The notes under the pieces: generated by a model
What the model was told of the DNA's origin: nothing
The model's input: only the letters and a program-made list of their open reading frames with translations
The model's database searches: none
Program-made: the position numbers and the translations under genes
NCBI RefSeq assembly: GCF_027409185.1
Contig: NC_084465.1
Coordinates: 32,901,864-32,965,863 of the forward strand
Source of the DNA: Cynocephalus volans
Taxonomy: Eukaryota; Chordata; Mammalia; Dermoptera; Cynocephalidae
Reading direction: 5' to 3'
DNA length: 64,000 nucleotides
Shown here: one piece after another, positions 23,100-35,755 of the stretch
Position numbering within the stretch: the stretch's first letter is position 1
Layout: each line of letters opens with the position of its first letter

Positions 23100-24765
23100 C
23101 TGCTTGCCTAGGTCTAGAGGAAGTATGCTCCTGGAGTTCAGTGATTAGATATATTTGGTCTGTATCCGCAGTCAGCAACAAATGAGAAGCTGTTTCTCAA
23201 AAGAAAGAGTTATTTTCCGAAGACAGCGTTATTTTGCTGTAAAAACCTGGAGCTTTGTGCATACTTTTTCTTATCAGGGTTTGTCATAGGGTTCATAACT
23301 TTACCACAATCACTTCAAGTAGCAATGCGTCTGCTGGATCATGTGTGTCAGAAGACATAGCAATTTGTACTCCATCCTTCACTAGGTAAAGAGATTTCTT
23401 TTCCTCTATATTTCACTCAAAATGGCAGCCTTCCAGGTTATTTCCTAAATATATTAGATCAACATACTCGAATATGATGCAAACTATTTCCGAACCTCAA
23501 AGAGTTTCAACAAACATTGTTCCTCTTTCTTAACTCTAAGGAGTGCAAATACAGCAATTTTTAACTTTGGAGGGGATGTTTCAACTTGTTTTAGATTACT
23601 AAACACCAGCAACTTTATTGAGGTGGCAGGCTACAATATTTTTGCAGGTTCTGTTCACCATCTTCTGCACACATGTGTGTGACCATGGCATCTAGAATAC
23701 CTAATACTTGACCTCATAATGACAGCAATATAGTGGTCTAGCATGCTGTCTTGTAGTATGATGAGATTATTGAGGTCCTTGTGGACGAAGCTGTCGCACA
23801 AAGCAAGGCAGCTGATATTGCCTTAAGACAGGATAACAATGTTGTATTGCTGTCCCTGTTAGATAAAAGCAAACTGCTTTTGATATTCTCCCTTTATTGG
23901 TATATTATTAACAATGCTAGCCAGATAAATATATTTACAGTAGGCTTTATTGATTTAGTCACATAAAGAGACTACATCTGCAATAACAGCTGTATTTGAA
24001 GTCACCACCTGATGAAATTTACAATTATATTACTATTATTCTCCAAGCCCCTACTGTTTTCTAAACAAATCAAATAGGCAAATCTAATAGGGATATGATA
24101 AAAATCACCATCCCTGCATGTTTCAGTCTTTAGATAGTGGAACTCATCTCTGCAATTCTCCTAGAATGGGTTTTGATTTTAGATTCAAATTTTGGTAAAG
24201 CGGGGGAGTACCGGAGGTTTCCATTTGGTCCTTCCTACAATAGTCATGACTTCACATTCTAAGGAGCCAATGCAGCATTTCTGCTAGGTATCAAGTATAT
24301 CTAATTAAACTATATATATATAAATATATTCAAGCACTTGGGGGAAATTAAAGGATTCTTTTGGGAACATCAGGGCCCACTGTGAGACATACTTGGACCA
24401 AAATTCCATTTATCACCCTGTGGCCTGGTTGACTAGAAACACGTTAGGTCTCCAAATATTGGAACTGGCCTATAGTTAGTGCCTAATAACCTTTCCTAAC
24501 AAAGTTCAGGTACTTCTCCTTCCCCACACATAGTTATTCTAGTAAATGGTTAATGATTCTTTTGAAAGAGGCGGCAAATTTTCTGGCACATTTTCATAAT
24601 GTTATTGCTTCCCTTTCAGTCAAGGTGTTTTAGGTCCATGAAATGTAGTAAGTCTGTGAACTACCTCCAATTTAGTAATCGGTTGAGAGACCAAGGCTGG
24701 GAATAGGCTGAGGCAAGTGAGATGCCTAGAGCACAAAACTGAAGGAGGCACCCACTGCTCAAACC
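23100..24765 (-). mobile_element. ERVL-type endogenous retrovirus internal region, antisense
   Basis: The plus strand resembles the complement of the ERVL internal (protease/pol) region as commonly seen in mammalian genomes: 'ccacctgatgaaatttacaa', 'gtggaactcatctctgcaat', 'tttccatttggtccttccta', 'cccactgtgagacatacttg' and 'cagtcaaggtgttttaggtc' occur in the expected order. The open frames are broken by many stops. Identified from pattern memory of repeat landmarks; a profile search should confirm it. Confidence 0.55.
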
Positions 24766-24844
24766 TGAAAGTGTCTCTTTAAATTTTTTATCCTAAATGC
24801 TTTATTTGCCTCATTTTAGTCCCACTCTTTTAAGGAATAACGGT

Positions 24845-25193
24845 TGCTATGAACTGAATCTGTCCCTCCAAAATTAATATGTTGAAATTCTAATCACCAA
24901 TGTAATGGCAGTAGGAGGCAGGGTCTTTGGGGTTTTATGGTTAGGTCGTAAGTGTGGAGCCCTCAGAAATGTCTTTATAAAAGAGAGCCAAGTGAGAAAT
25001 TCAACCCTTTCACCATGTGAGGACACAGCAAAAAGTCACCATCTATGAACCAAGAAAGGGGCCCAGACACCTAATCTGCCACCACCTTGCTCTTGGACTT
25101 CCTATCCTCCAGAACTGTAAGAAATAAATCGCTGTTGTTTTCAAGCCACCCAGTCTATAGTATTTTGTTATAGCAGCCAGAATGGACTAAGAG
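24845..25193 (+). mobile_element. MaLR-type LTR (MST/MLT group)
   Basis: Starts TGCTATGAACTGAATCTGTC, then 'attctaatcaccaatgtaat', 'ccatgtgaggacacagcaa', 'ttcctatcctccagaactgt' and 'agccacccagtctatagtat', ending '..ggactaag'. It lies within ERVL-like sequence, probably as a later insertion. Confidence 0.8.
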
Positions 25194-25195
25194 TG

Positions 25196-25912
25196 GTTCT
25201 TTTATCATGGTTGCTAATTTCAGAAGGTTTCTTTTTGCCAGACACAGAGGGTTGTTTTTATTGTCATTATATAGTTCAAATAAAATCTTAAAGAACTGCC
25301 CAGCTGATTCAGTTCAAATGACCTCATTATCAATAAACCCTATGTGTTAGATAATGCTGATTATCTCTACTATTGTCTTAGATTGGAGAAATGCCAGGTC
25401 TCTTTCATGTGTGATCCTATAACTTTCCCATGAGAGATTTTCTAAGACTATAAATTCAAATAAAAATGCAATTTTAATAGCTTTTAGGATGAATCTGTCT
25501 TTGATTTCTCTTCTATATAAATTAAATTAGAAGAAATGCTTATAGAGCAGTTACAAAAATTCCCTGATTCTCTGACCAGGCCTTGAACAGAGAACTTAAA
25601 ATGACTTTGCTGTTTTCTTTCTTTTTGCTTTTTCCCTTCTTTATAGTTAGAAGCAGCCTTGTATCTCCCAACTCTTTACAATGGTCAATGGCCACAGACT
25701 CTTCTGTCTGCAAAACCTTACCTTTCGCAGGCACACTTTCTGTTGGTCACGGGCGATAATATAAGATATCTATTCACCATGGAGGATCATGAGCTACTGG
25801 AGCCCCCTCCTGGTTGCTGGATCCTCATTATCTTGTCTGATTAAATTTTAAGATAAACAGTCTCAACGTCACTTCCTTGAGGTTCCATTTTCTGCAATCA
25901 CATCTAGTCCCA
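25196..25912 (-). mobile_element. possible continuation of the ERVL-type internal region
   Basis: Composition and phrases such as 'aactgcccagctgattcagt' and 'gtcttagattggagaaatgc' fit ERVL antisense internal sequence and follow the interrupted block at 23.1-24.8 kb. Identification is weak. Open frames at 25540-25734 and 25659-25844 are not supported as genes. Confidence 0.35.
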
Positions 25913-25916
25913 GTAA

Positions 25917-26315
25917 CTGTATCAGTCAGGGTTCTCAGCCACAAACAATACAATCCATTCTGGTGAATTTAAGAGAAAAATGAATTCATCAAAGGATATA
26001 AACTAATTCACAGACTCTCTGGAAAGGCTACAGAGCCATGCCCTGAAGCTGCACAGCTAGAAACAATTCCTGTTTACACTGTGCAGCCTGCTCTAGACTG
26101 AGTATATGTGAAGCTCACGAAAGGATGCTGGAAGTGCCACCAGTACCATCCTGTAGAATGAAACAGCCACGTAACTTCCCCACATGGGCCATTTCCTCAC
26201 ATTGTTCACATGGATATATCTAATTTAAGAATCTAGTCAAAAATCAAAGGTCAGGCATACCTTTTTGCAATGGAGTCTACTACAATGAGTTTTCTGCCTT
26301 CTGCTTTGGGAAAAC
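25917..26315. repeat. unclassified interspersed repeat (LTR-like start)
   Basis: Begins 'tgtatcagtcagggttctc', the opening of a common mammalian medium-reiteration repeat, followed by '..gaattcatcaaaggatata'. The family and its end could not be fixed. Confidence 0.4.
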
Positions 26316-26439
26316 CCAACTCATAATAGATGAAATTATCAAAATGGAGGAAAGGTATTCTCCACATAACTGATAAGTGTTTGGTACAGTTTCAGAAGCA
26401 AGTGATAAAGAAATAGTTCATCCCGATGTTGGGCACATT

Positions 26440-26615
26440 TTCCACCTATCTGTCCGTCTGTCTATCTAACCACATGTCTTGTGTACTTCTTGAAAACAGG
26501 AAATATATTTTTCTGGAAAGAGATTTTCTTTGTGGTCTCTAATATAGCTCCAACAATAGCACCTGGCCTGTAATATTCTCAAAACCTGTTTGTAGAAAGA
26601 ATGAATGGACGGATC
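26440..26615 (+). mobile_element. L2 LINE 3' end
   Basis: 'ttgtgtacttcttgaaaaca' followed by 'tagcacctggcctgtaatat' and 'gaaagaatgaatgga' is the L2 3'-terminal pattern. Confidence 0.6.
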
Positions 26616-26799
26616 TATGTATAATTTATCTGAGTCATGGCATAAAAGCCACTCTAAAATATGAGGATTACTTTTTCCTCCAAATTATGCCATTTGCTGT
26701 ACCTCCAATTACCCCCATCACTATCCTCTGCATTCTTCTAGAACATTATTTGAAACTAGAATGGGTTTCATCACATTTTCACTTTATAATCATGAAACA

Positions 26800-26935
26800 T
26801 TAGGACATTATTACTTATAATAATGAAATATTACAGACAACCTAAGTGGCCAATAATAGTGGATTAGTTTAATATGTTTTCATGTATTACCCCATACAAT
26901 TGAATACTATTCAATTATTAAAAATCATCACAGTG
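26800..26935 (+). mobile_element. short L1M ORF2 3' fragment
   Basis: 'acaacctaagtggccaata' and 'acaattgaatactattcaat' follow the L1 'caatggaatactac' region preceding the ORF2 end. Short and diverged. Confidence 0.5.
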
Positions 26936-28595
26936 GACATCTCTTTTTTTATTCTTCTTTCTTATAATACAAGTATCCCAATTTTTCTTTGGGATAATAT
27001 CCCTGCCCACCTTCCCTTAGCCAAATGGTGTGCCTGTGAGCCAAGATTGGACAGATGTTCTGAGCATGTAATTTGAAAGGAAAGATTTCTGGAGCTGAAA
27101 TTTATTCATCCCACCATGAAGAAATTATGTATGGCATTCTTTTCCCTCAATTCATGAAGCAAGATGATTCCTTGAGACTGTTCTCTAGATTCTTTGAATT
27201 TTATGATTTTCCCTGTTTTGTTCGCATAAATTCCTTTTTTGTTGTTGTTTAGGATAACTAAAGTCAGTTTCTGTTCCTTCTAAATAAAAAGTCTAAGTGA
27301 TAAAACTGTGTTTTAGAAGAATGTTTTGCTGACCTGGAAAAAGATTTGTAACATATTACTTCGTTTAAAAAAGTAGGTTGTGAAACCATGTAATATGTTC
27401 AGCACAAATTAATACATTTATACAGAAAACATTATAGATGATACATAAAAGCAATTTTTTTTTCTGGAAGACGGTATTATTAATTTTTATTCTCTTTGCT
27501 AATTCTTACGTTTCAAATATTTTAGAACGCCAGTGCATTACTCTGTCAATCAGAAACAGATATATTTTGGAAGGAAAAAAACCTCCCAAACAGATGTTGA
27601 TTTTAAATTTCAATTACTTATTTCAAAACCTTACGAAGAACATTAAATAAATTCAAGAACCAAAGAAAAAAATAAAATGAGTTTGCTTTACCCGAATGAG
27701 ACCTGAAGCATCAACATGGAAAAACAGGTGGACCATAATTGGCGTAATGGATTCTTCTGTAAATTAGCTAGTCCTGAGGTAAGGGGGGACCGTGACTAGA
27801 ACTTTTGGAAGATTTAATTCCTCTCCTGCACTTTGACCATGGCTGATGAAACTGGAATATTTCTCGCAATTGCCCCCTGAATCCTTTTTATTTCTTCAAC
27901 TTTTATTTCTTCTGCTTTTTACATTAAGATTTCTTTCATTTAGAAACCCAAATCAAATCTCCTTAAGCCCCCCCCCCAAAAAAAAAAACAGAAAGAAAAA
28001 GAGGGGATTTATAAGCTCCCGTAATAGAAAAGTCCAAGGATAGAGGTAACTTCGTAGATGGCATTCCAATAATGTCTTCCGGACTCAGTCCCCTACACTA
28101 GCTCTTTCTTCCTATGTTGGCTTCATACCCATAAGGGCTCTCTTAGTGATGTACCCAGAGGCTCCATATCTATGTCTTTTTCTGATTAAGTGTGACATAA
28201 AAGATATTTTTGCCTTTGAAAATTCAACAAAGTTCCAAAGTTGAGTCTTTTTGGACAATGGGTCACATGCTCACCTGTGAACCAACCTCTGTTGACCAAG
28301 GGATTCTGATTGGTCAGGCCAGAGTCTCCTTCCCATGGGGCCAGAAGGAATGTCAGTCCACCCCATCATGTGGACCAAGAGTAGAGGTGGAGTGGATGTC
28401 CACTGGAAACCAGAGAAGGGCAATCCATTCTGAGCAGGAAGAACTAGCAAGTAGTTATCCACCATTGCTTTTCAAAATCTGCACAAATATGGAAAGATGG
28501 GAGTGAGGAATCAAGTTTTGAAAACTTGCCAATTCTTATCTTTCCTCCTTGAAGCTCTGTCTATAAACAAATAATAATAATAATAAATGACCAGC
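26936..28595. other. unique sequence with an unclassified repeat-like part
   Basis: Around 28210-28480 the phrases 'gggtcacatgctcacctgtg' and 'ttctgattggtcaggcc' recall a dispersed mammalian repeat, but its family was not recognised. A C/A homopolymer pair lies at 27968-27988. No coding gene; the 98-codon frame at 28210-28506 falls in the repeat-like part. Confidence 0.4.
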
Positions 28596-28599
28596 ATGA

Positions 28600-28790
28600 T
28601 ATAAAAGAATGTCAGGAAATCTGAGCTGTGCTCTTAGCAATATCAAGACGAGATTATTTAATACCTCTGAACATCAGGTTCCTCACAGTTGAAAAAATGT
28701 GAGAGGGAGAGGAGGGAGAGAGAGAATTAATTAAGATGAGTGTTAAAGGTCCCTATCAATGCCAAAACTCTATGCTTCTTGATCTATTAA
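28600..28790 (+). repeat. possible MIR-family SINE
   Basis: 'acctctgaacatcaggttcc' followed by 'tcacagttgaaaaaatgtga' and 'taaaggtccctatcaatgcc' matches the outline of MIR3-like elements. Diverged. Confidence 0.4.
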
Positions 28791-29188
28791 GATTCTTGAT
28801 TAGACAAAACCTCATTTTACTTTTTCCTTTTAAAAATTGGTTATGATTCATATATATGCCATGGGAATAATCTTATTGTCTGATATTAGGTTTTGAGTAA
28901 GAACTAAGCTACACTATTTGATGACAAATATGTGAGGAACATTTTTTACAGATGCATGGATACCTATTTTGATGGGATTGTTTTTCAGATCTAACACATA
29001 ATATAGATGCTTTTGCAGGAAAAGGATAATATATCAGGAACAAATTAGAGCTCATTATGAAAACATGTTGCACTAATATCAGGTACAGAAATTAGGCCAT
29101 CAGGGTGCAGGAGAATAGTACCAACCAAATTATAATCACCATTTTTCAGTGACTCCTACACAGGATGCCATAAAACCTTTGGTAGGAA
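28791..29188. other. unique AT-rich DNA
   Basis: Nothing recognised. Confidence 0.5.
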
Positions 29189-29189
29189 A

Positions 29190-29440
29190 ATAATAGTAGT
29201 TACCCTTTATTGAACATCTGCTATGTGTCAGAAGTTTTGTGTGTTCTCCATAACACTCCATTATAAACCATATTATAGTGTTGTATGTAGTCACTATAAT
29301 GTCACATGTATGAGAAATGAGAAGGAAATTTGGGCTCAAGGAGATTAATCGTTTACCCAAGCTCACAGATCTGATCATTGCAGAGGTGGATCTGTTCTCA
29401 GGTCTCTTAGACCTTTTGAGTCCATGTCTTCTTATAATCT
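29190..29440 (-). repeat. MIR SINE, antisense
   Basis: Plus strand reads 'ttattgaacatctgctatgt' then 'gtcagaagttttg', 'atgagaaatgagaaggaaat', 'aagctcacagatctgatcat' and 'tgagtccatgtctt', the reverse-complement MIR order. Confidence 0.7.
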
Positions 29441-29852
29441 CCAAAGGAGTGCCTTGCATTCTTGCCTCATATCTGCAAAATTGTTCCGTATGAAACATTT
29501 TTGCCACATTTGAATCTCAGGCAAGTTTATACCAAATGAGGGAAAGTCTATAACAACACAGAAATAATATATAGAGAGAAGTTGTGGCTTTTTACAAATT
29601 GTTATTTGTTAATTCGTGGAGAATACAAAATCTTGACATAAGAAAGAGAGAATTGGCTCTTATTTCTAAATCTATAAATGCAGTTGGTAGTGGTCTTGAA
29701 GAAAATGTGTTACTAGAATGTCTTGCAGAAACATGACATTTGGTTACTAATTTAAGATCTGTTTAAAGACAGCAATATTAATTTCTCTTTGTTTTCATGT
29801 TATCCACAACGAACAACTTTTTTTGGAAGAAGATGCCTCTGAAGCAAAAAGC
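29441..29852. other. unique AT-rich DNA
   Basis: Nothing recognised. Confidence 0.5.
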
Positions 29853-30240
29853 ACAACCTGAGGTGAGGTGGTATCTCAATGTAGTTTTAATTTGCATCTC
29901 CCTGATGACTAGTGATGTTGAGCATTTTGTCATGTATCTGTTGGCCATTTGTATGTCTTCCTTTGAAAAATGTCTATTTAGCTCTTTTGCCCATATGTGG
30001 GAGCTGTGAGAGAAAGGAAAGAAGGAAAGAAAGACCACAGTAGTGCAGTGGTCTTACAAAAGGAGGGAAGATTCCTAGGGCTGCAAAGCGGAGTTGGGGG
30101 GAGGGGGGGGAGAGTGGTTGGAGGGACAATTGGGTGGGGACGTGGATTATAAAAGCAATTTCTAGTAATTTGCATCTCATGAGTATTCATAATAATAATT
30201 AATAAATTAAATTAAATTTTAACAAAACAAAAAACAAAAA
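29853..30240 (+). mobile_element. short 5'-inverted L1 (second twin-priming event)
   Basis: Bases of about 29853-29997 encode, on the minus strand, an L1 ORF2 segment ([18 protein letters not shown] and [15 protein letters not shown]) nearly identical to the intact ORF2 of this window. At about 29998 the strand switches: a plus-strand 'gggagctgtgag', like the ORF2 end, leads into a G-rich 3' UTR and an A/T-rich tail. The 3' UTR differs clearly from that of the L1 at 50.1 kb. The host target duplication was not resolved. Confidence 0.65.
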
Positions 30241-31300
30241 AACCCTCAAAACACAAACTAACTTAGCAGCTGAAAATTTCTTACTTTTGAGAATGGTGAT
30301 TGTTCCTTATTAAATCGGTGGACATAGATCAGCAGAGCTGCCTCCAAAGGTAATGTTAGATGAATCAAGCCCTAAGGGAATCAAGGCAAAGGTTTCCTAT
30401 GCTCACGTTAATGTGAGTATGTCTCACCATGCCAAAGGCAGTAACAGAACCACAGTAATGAGCATGCTAATAAAGAAGCTGGATGTACGTACAGGGTAAG
30501 AGGAGCTAAACAGGTCACCAATCCTAGTTCAGCCGCAACATTTCTTCGTATTCTAAATTTTCACAGCAAAGGGATTATAAAAGCTCAGATAAATCTCAAG
30601 AGGTTGAATAATGATTCACAAGCCAACTGGAATGCTTCCATTTTAGATGTAGTCATTATTTTGGTAATGCTATTGATTGCTTAATTCTGCTAGTTTCTTT
30701 AACTGCGATGGGAAATGGAAACCATTCCTGTAATTGCCAATACACCGCTTTACACAGAAACCAGCTGAACTGGAATGAAAGCAATACCAGGCTTACAGTT
30801 AATGAGGTTTCTCAATCCATCAGCAATAGTAGCTGAGGGCCTCTTCTAGGAGTGCGCCACTCCAGGTAATGCTGTGCTGTTGGTCTTTTGTTTGTTTGTT
30901 CGTTTTCACGTAGAACTACAAGAGGCTCTCAAGAACTTGGAAGAAGGGGAAACGAGTTTGCCTTAAGAGACAAACTGAAATCAGTGTTTAAAGCAGCAGT
31001 AAGCAAATTTGCCTCAAAGAGATTGAATAGCTCCCCTGGCTAATGGTAACCTGATTGAATGAAATAGCAACATATTGAAAGAAAGAGTATGTTAATGAAT
31101 GGAGATATAAGTTTACTGGGGGGGAGTGGGGGGAGAAACTGAAAAGCAAGGATAGGAAGTGAAAATCCAAGCATCTAGAGGGGAATCCAGCCAATGCAAG
31201 TCTGATACAAATTGAACACTGGAATATTTTAATTCTAAAGGCAAATACAAATAAAAATAAGAGATTTAATTCTCTCTGCTGAAGAAAAGAGGAAACTTCC
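30241..31300. other. unique block, candidate conserved non-coding sequence
   Basis: No repeat family recognised. Balanced composition, TAAT and CAGCTG-type motifs, and no long frame. See findings. Confidence 0.4.
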
Positions 31301-34244
31301 TCCCCTTCCCTTTCCTTAGGGTATTTACTTTAGAAAGCTTGTAAGTTCCCTCCCTTCTGTTTGAAATATATGTAAATATTTTTTAAAGTTAGGTAAGCCT
31401 CTTGACACCTTAATGACCAGAAATGTCTTTCTCAAGGACCTGGAAACCATCTCTCTGAAATGTAATCGTTAGGGAAGGTAACACTCCTTCCTCTCTCTCA
31501 GTTTCTGTGGCAGAGTAGGATCCTAACTTCCCTGGGAGCCTCATTCCAAGTTGCAAAAGTACCTCCAGTCATAAAGATGTGAGAAGTTTATTACCCCAAT
31601 TACCAAGCAAAATGAAGATGAACTAGGTGTGACCAATGGTGCTGTTAAGTCCTCTTACCTGAGAACTAGTTCTTCATCTTGAGAACACGTTTGAAATGAT
31701 TGCATCTGCTTGGCTGTATAAAAGGTTGAGATCTCTTTTTGTCTTTGCAATCTTAGTGGATTGCTTTTTTAATGACAAAATTGTTTTTTTCTCTTCTACC
31801 TTTGCAGTGAGGTTTTCTGGGTTTGAGAAGAGACTTTATTTCTAAATATATTTCCCCAACACAACTCCTTTGTTCTGGTTCCATGATCATTCCAAACTCC
31901 TGGTTATAAATGATTTTTCTTAAAAAGTCTGTGTTCAATGCATTAAATAAGTGCAAGAACTTTGATTTGCATGATTATTCTCCTCATTGTAAAATAGTAT
32001 TTGATTATATACATCACGAGTTTGATTTTTGTTAGTGCATTTCCAAAGAATAGTCTGTTCTTAATATGCTATCAAGTTTGTAAGGCTGTAAGTCTGAAAA
32101 CCACCCTCCACTCTCATAAACTGTCAAGATTAATGTTATTCTGTGAGGACTCTTAAAAACAGCCAACAAGCCTTCCCTATTGAATTCCTTTAGATATACA
32201 CATTTTCATGCAAAATTTCTTCAGAAACAAGAAGATATTCCATATAAAAAAATTGATCCCTATCATTAATTGTTACTTGTTAAAACAAATGTTGTCTGTC
32301 CACATGTTGCTCTTGGTTTTATACTAATAAAAGGTAAGTATTAAAGAACCAGCTGAATTCATCAAGGTAGAAAGAAACAGATATTCTAGTAAGAAATTAA
32401 GAGAAAAGAAAACCATTACTTGTAGTTTCCCCTTCCTAACATCTCTCAGACACAGGGCTTGGAGACAGCAGATGGAGGACACCACTTTATTTTGACCTTA
32501 GCTCTAGTGTTCACTGTTCTCTATGTACAATAGTGCTTTTGTGCTTTAAATCAACAACCTCACCACTGGCAGAATGTGATACTCTACAATTTATAGAGGT
32601 TATATTGTATGTACCTCTGGAAGTTTTAGTTCTTGAAAATTATCATTGGGTATCCAGACTCTTAGGTAGCACTGAAAAAAGAAAGAAACATCAGTTTTCT
32701 GGGAAATTTCAAGATACCATTGATTATCTGGAGCTGCCCTTTTAACTTGATAACATATTTGGGTCACTGCTCCCTCATTAGAAGCTCTAATAAAAAGCTC
32801 TCATTTCTATTTATTCTCTATATGTTCATTTTGTCATCTAGCCTGCCAATATGCTAGAATTCCTTTTTCACAGCAGCTCATCCTTAGTATATTAGGTTTA
32901 CTCTGTACTACATAAAACCTAAATCTGTGGCTATCACCTCACCTAGCTACATCTGGGCTGTACAGCTATATATTGCTTAAAATACAAAGCCACTGAGATT
33001 TATGTTCATTCAAAGTTTGGGGTACTTCATTTATATTCTAGAGTATCTTACTCTCCAGCTTTTCAATTATTGTTTGTTTAATAAGAAATCATTTAGTTGC
33101 TAAATTTTTGGTTTCAAGATTAGGTTGAATTTTGGTTATGAAATATTTTGATGATATGCCCTGCCTAGACTGAATTCTATTTTTCAAAGTTATTATTCAT
33201 GACAACCTCATTCAGAAACTGGAAATCTTTATGAATATAGTGGCTAATTTCATTTTAGTTTTTCATCCCTAGTTTCTATGCTTTGTAAAAAAAAAATGGT
33301 AATAGAAGAGTAGGCTAATAATCTCACAGGTTTACCCCAACCTCAGCCCCCAAATGCATAATATATATAATCATTGTCCATCATACTTATCAAAGGTAAA
33401 AAACAACAAATGCAGAAAAATAGGGGTATTTGACAATGGGAGGAATATTTAGTCTATAGACTTCCTTCAACATCTTTCGTATATTTTTTAAATGGAAAAT
33501 ACAGAGCTGGGGGAGAAAATGAAAGAGAATAGAGAATGTTAAAAACTCATTCTATATTTCAGGCTCCAACTTAAACACTACTTCTAAACTTTGCCATAAT
33601 ATGTATGTATCTATATTTATATTTATATGTATATTTATATGTATGTACACACAACATATATAAACATACACATGCACACACAATTTCTTCTTTTTTTCTG
33701 TATTCCCCATCATATTTTGCACCTATCTTATTATTGAGATGCATCTTTGAAGTTTTCTTCCTACAGTTTTATGTAAATTCTTACTAATCTTAGTTTTAAC
33801 TTGTTAAAAAGTGTTCTATTTTATCACACATTACACATAATTGATTACTAAGGTGACCTTTTGCTTCACTATAGAAGGTCACAAATCTCATTTAAAATTT
33901 TAAAAATGTGTATCTTCATCTCCACTTTCAAACAAACCCACCTGATTTTTAATTACTCTTCAATTCTACAAACTTTTCATAATAGCCTTAATCATCTGTT
34001 TCGTCTTACCCTTTTCAGTACTAATCATGCAAATTATACACGGAGAATGTGGCTGTTATAATTAAAATATGATCTTCACACTATTACTTCATAAGGAATG
34101 TGATTTCTTCAAAAAAGTGTAATAAAATTGTGGGATTTAAGTAACTAAATTATATTTAGCAGTTAAAATGTTACTTCATCTCATATTGTTCTAGAGTGTA
34201 TTGTGATGCTACATTCAGTCATCAAGACAGGGAGAAATTTGGGA
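31301..34244. other. unique AT-rich DNA with a TATG-rich low-complexity patch
   Basis: No gene or repeat family recognised. Bases of about 33600-33690 are ATGT/TATA and CA-rich simple sequence. All open frames here are short and without recognisable motifs. Confidence 0.5.
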
Positions 34245-34735
34245 TTAAATTGAACTGTGATAAATAGTGTAGAGCTAGAGCCAGGGTCTGGAGCTCGCAG
34301 ACTCCTTGAGCCCATTCACAAACCCTTCACATGCAGGTCTATGAGGTAAGTAACGAGCAAAAAGGTCCTAGGAGCCTTGGTTGAAGAAAGAATAGTATTT
34401 ATTCAGCACACACATGTCTAGGAGCTAGGCAGTACAAAGGAGAAGCCCAGAAACTCAACTGCTACCAGCAAAATCCAAAGAAAAACTGAGCAGCTGCCAG
34501 GAGAGTAAACATGCTCTATGTTTAGAGCCGAGCTCTGCGGCCAGCACTACTTCACAAACTCAAGAACACACAATAGCAAGAAAACTAAAAATATACATTG
34601 GTGCACATGTGCACCAACTCCACCCACACAACTTGTTTGCAAAGAAATGTGCTGCACGACCCCCAACCAGACCCGAGCCAGGGAGCCTGACTAAATTATC
34701 CTATTTTCCCCACAAATAGTAAGACTTAATGGCAT
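34245..34735 (-). mobile_element. possible antisense ERV LTR
   Basis: A GC-richer block of about 490 bp with 'aatagtatttattcagcac' (reverse complement of an AATAAA-containing region) and late CC-rich sequence resembles the reverse of an LTR, similar in style to the better LTR at 35.8-36.4 kb. Family unknown. Confidence 0.35.
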
Positions 34736-35755
34736 TTAGTAGTACCTGAGGTGCCACAAAAACAAAAACATCAAATTATATTCTTATTTTATCCTAGTAT
34801 ACCTGGGGCTCAGTTGCAAGGAATTCAAATAATCATGTCTGATTATTTAAGTTTGTTTCCATGCTAGCTCAGTGAAGTCAGAAAAAGTTAACTGAAATAA
34901 AACAGAGTATGATATGGTCTTTCTCAGGTTCAGGGCATATGGTTGGTCATACACAGCCCTAGGGGGTGCCATTTACATTCAAGGTTGCTCTCAACTTGTG
35001 TATTTATTACCATCATTGTCTGTCAGGTAGCTGTACACGTCTTGAGGAAAAGGAAGTTTTTTCTCCTAATATGAACAAAAGCACCATTCAGGCTATAGCA
35101 GGGCTAGACTCTGATTCTACATACACTGAAAGGTGTAATACAACACACTGGAATCTCTATCTGATTAGATTACACCTTTAATTAAACCTGTATCCCTTCT
35201 GAAAATATGTGGAAATGCAAATGTAATAGTTCCTCGGGAAAACTAGTGACATCAAGGAGGATATCATACTCTGAAATACAATAATAAAAATAATAAATTT
35301 CTCTTACAGTGAGTTAGAAATAGAAATCCAATGAATTCATTATCGATTCTTTCCTGTTGCAATCAATAATTCTAGTTTATTTCAGTCAAAATATGGCCAA
35401 GAACTTTTAACATCATTATATTAAATGGAAAACAATTAGAAAAAATACCAGAAAATTATTAAATGAGCTCTATATTCAAAAAGTAATATAAGAAATAAAG
35501 TAAAAAGAAAAGTACAACTGGAAAAATAATGTACATTAAAATACCTAAGAAGATTATAGGGAAAAAAAAATAGTTGCCTATTAAATGTTACTAAAAAGAA
35601 TTGTGTAACAAATAGCATGAACTCACAAACAGTATGTTAATATAAAGCTATGAGGGAAGGTAAAGTCCATGCATTAACGCTTACTCTCTGATTTAGACGA
35701 TATAGGGAAAGAACACTTGTTATAAACTCTCCCAAATTAGAAAAAGATAGTTATA
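34736..35755. other. unique AT-rich DNA
   Basis: Nothing recognised. A 71-codon frame at 34966-35181 is unsupported. Confidence 0.5.

Noticed and set aside
33861..34061. Possible nuclear mitochondrial insertion
   Set aside because: A stretch with 'agccttaatcatctgtttcg' recalls a mitochondrial gene, but no extended alignment in frame could be kept up.
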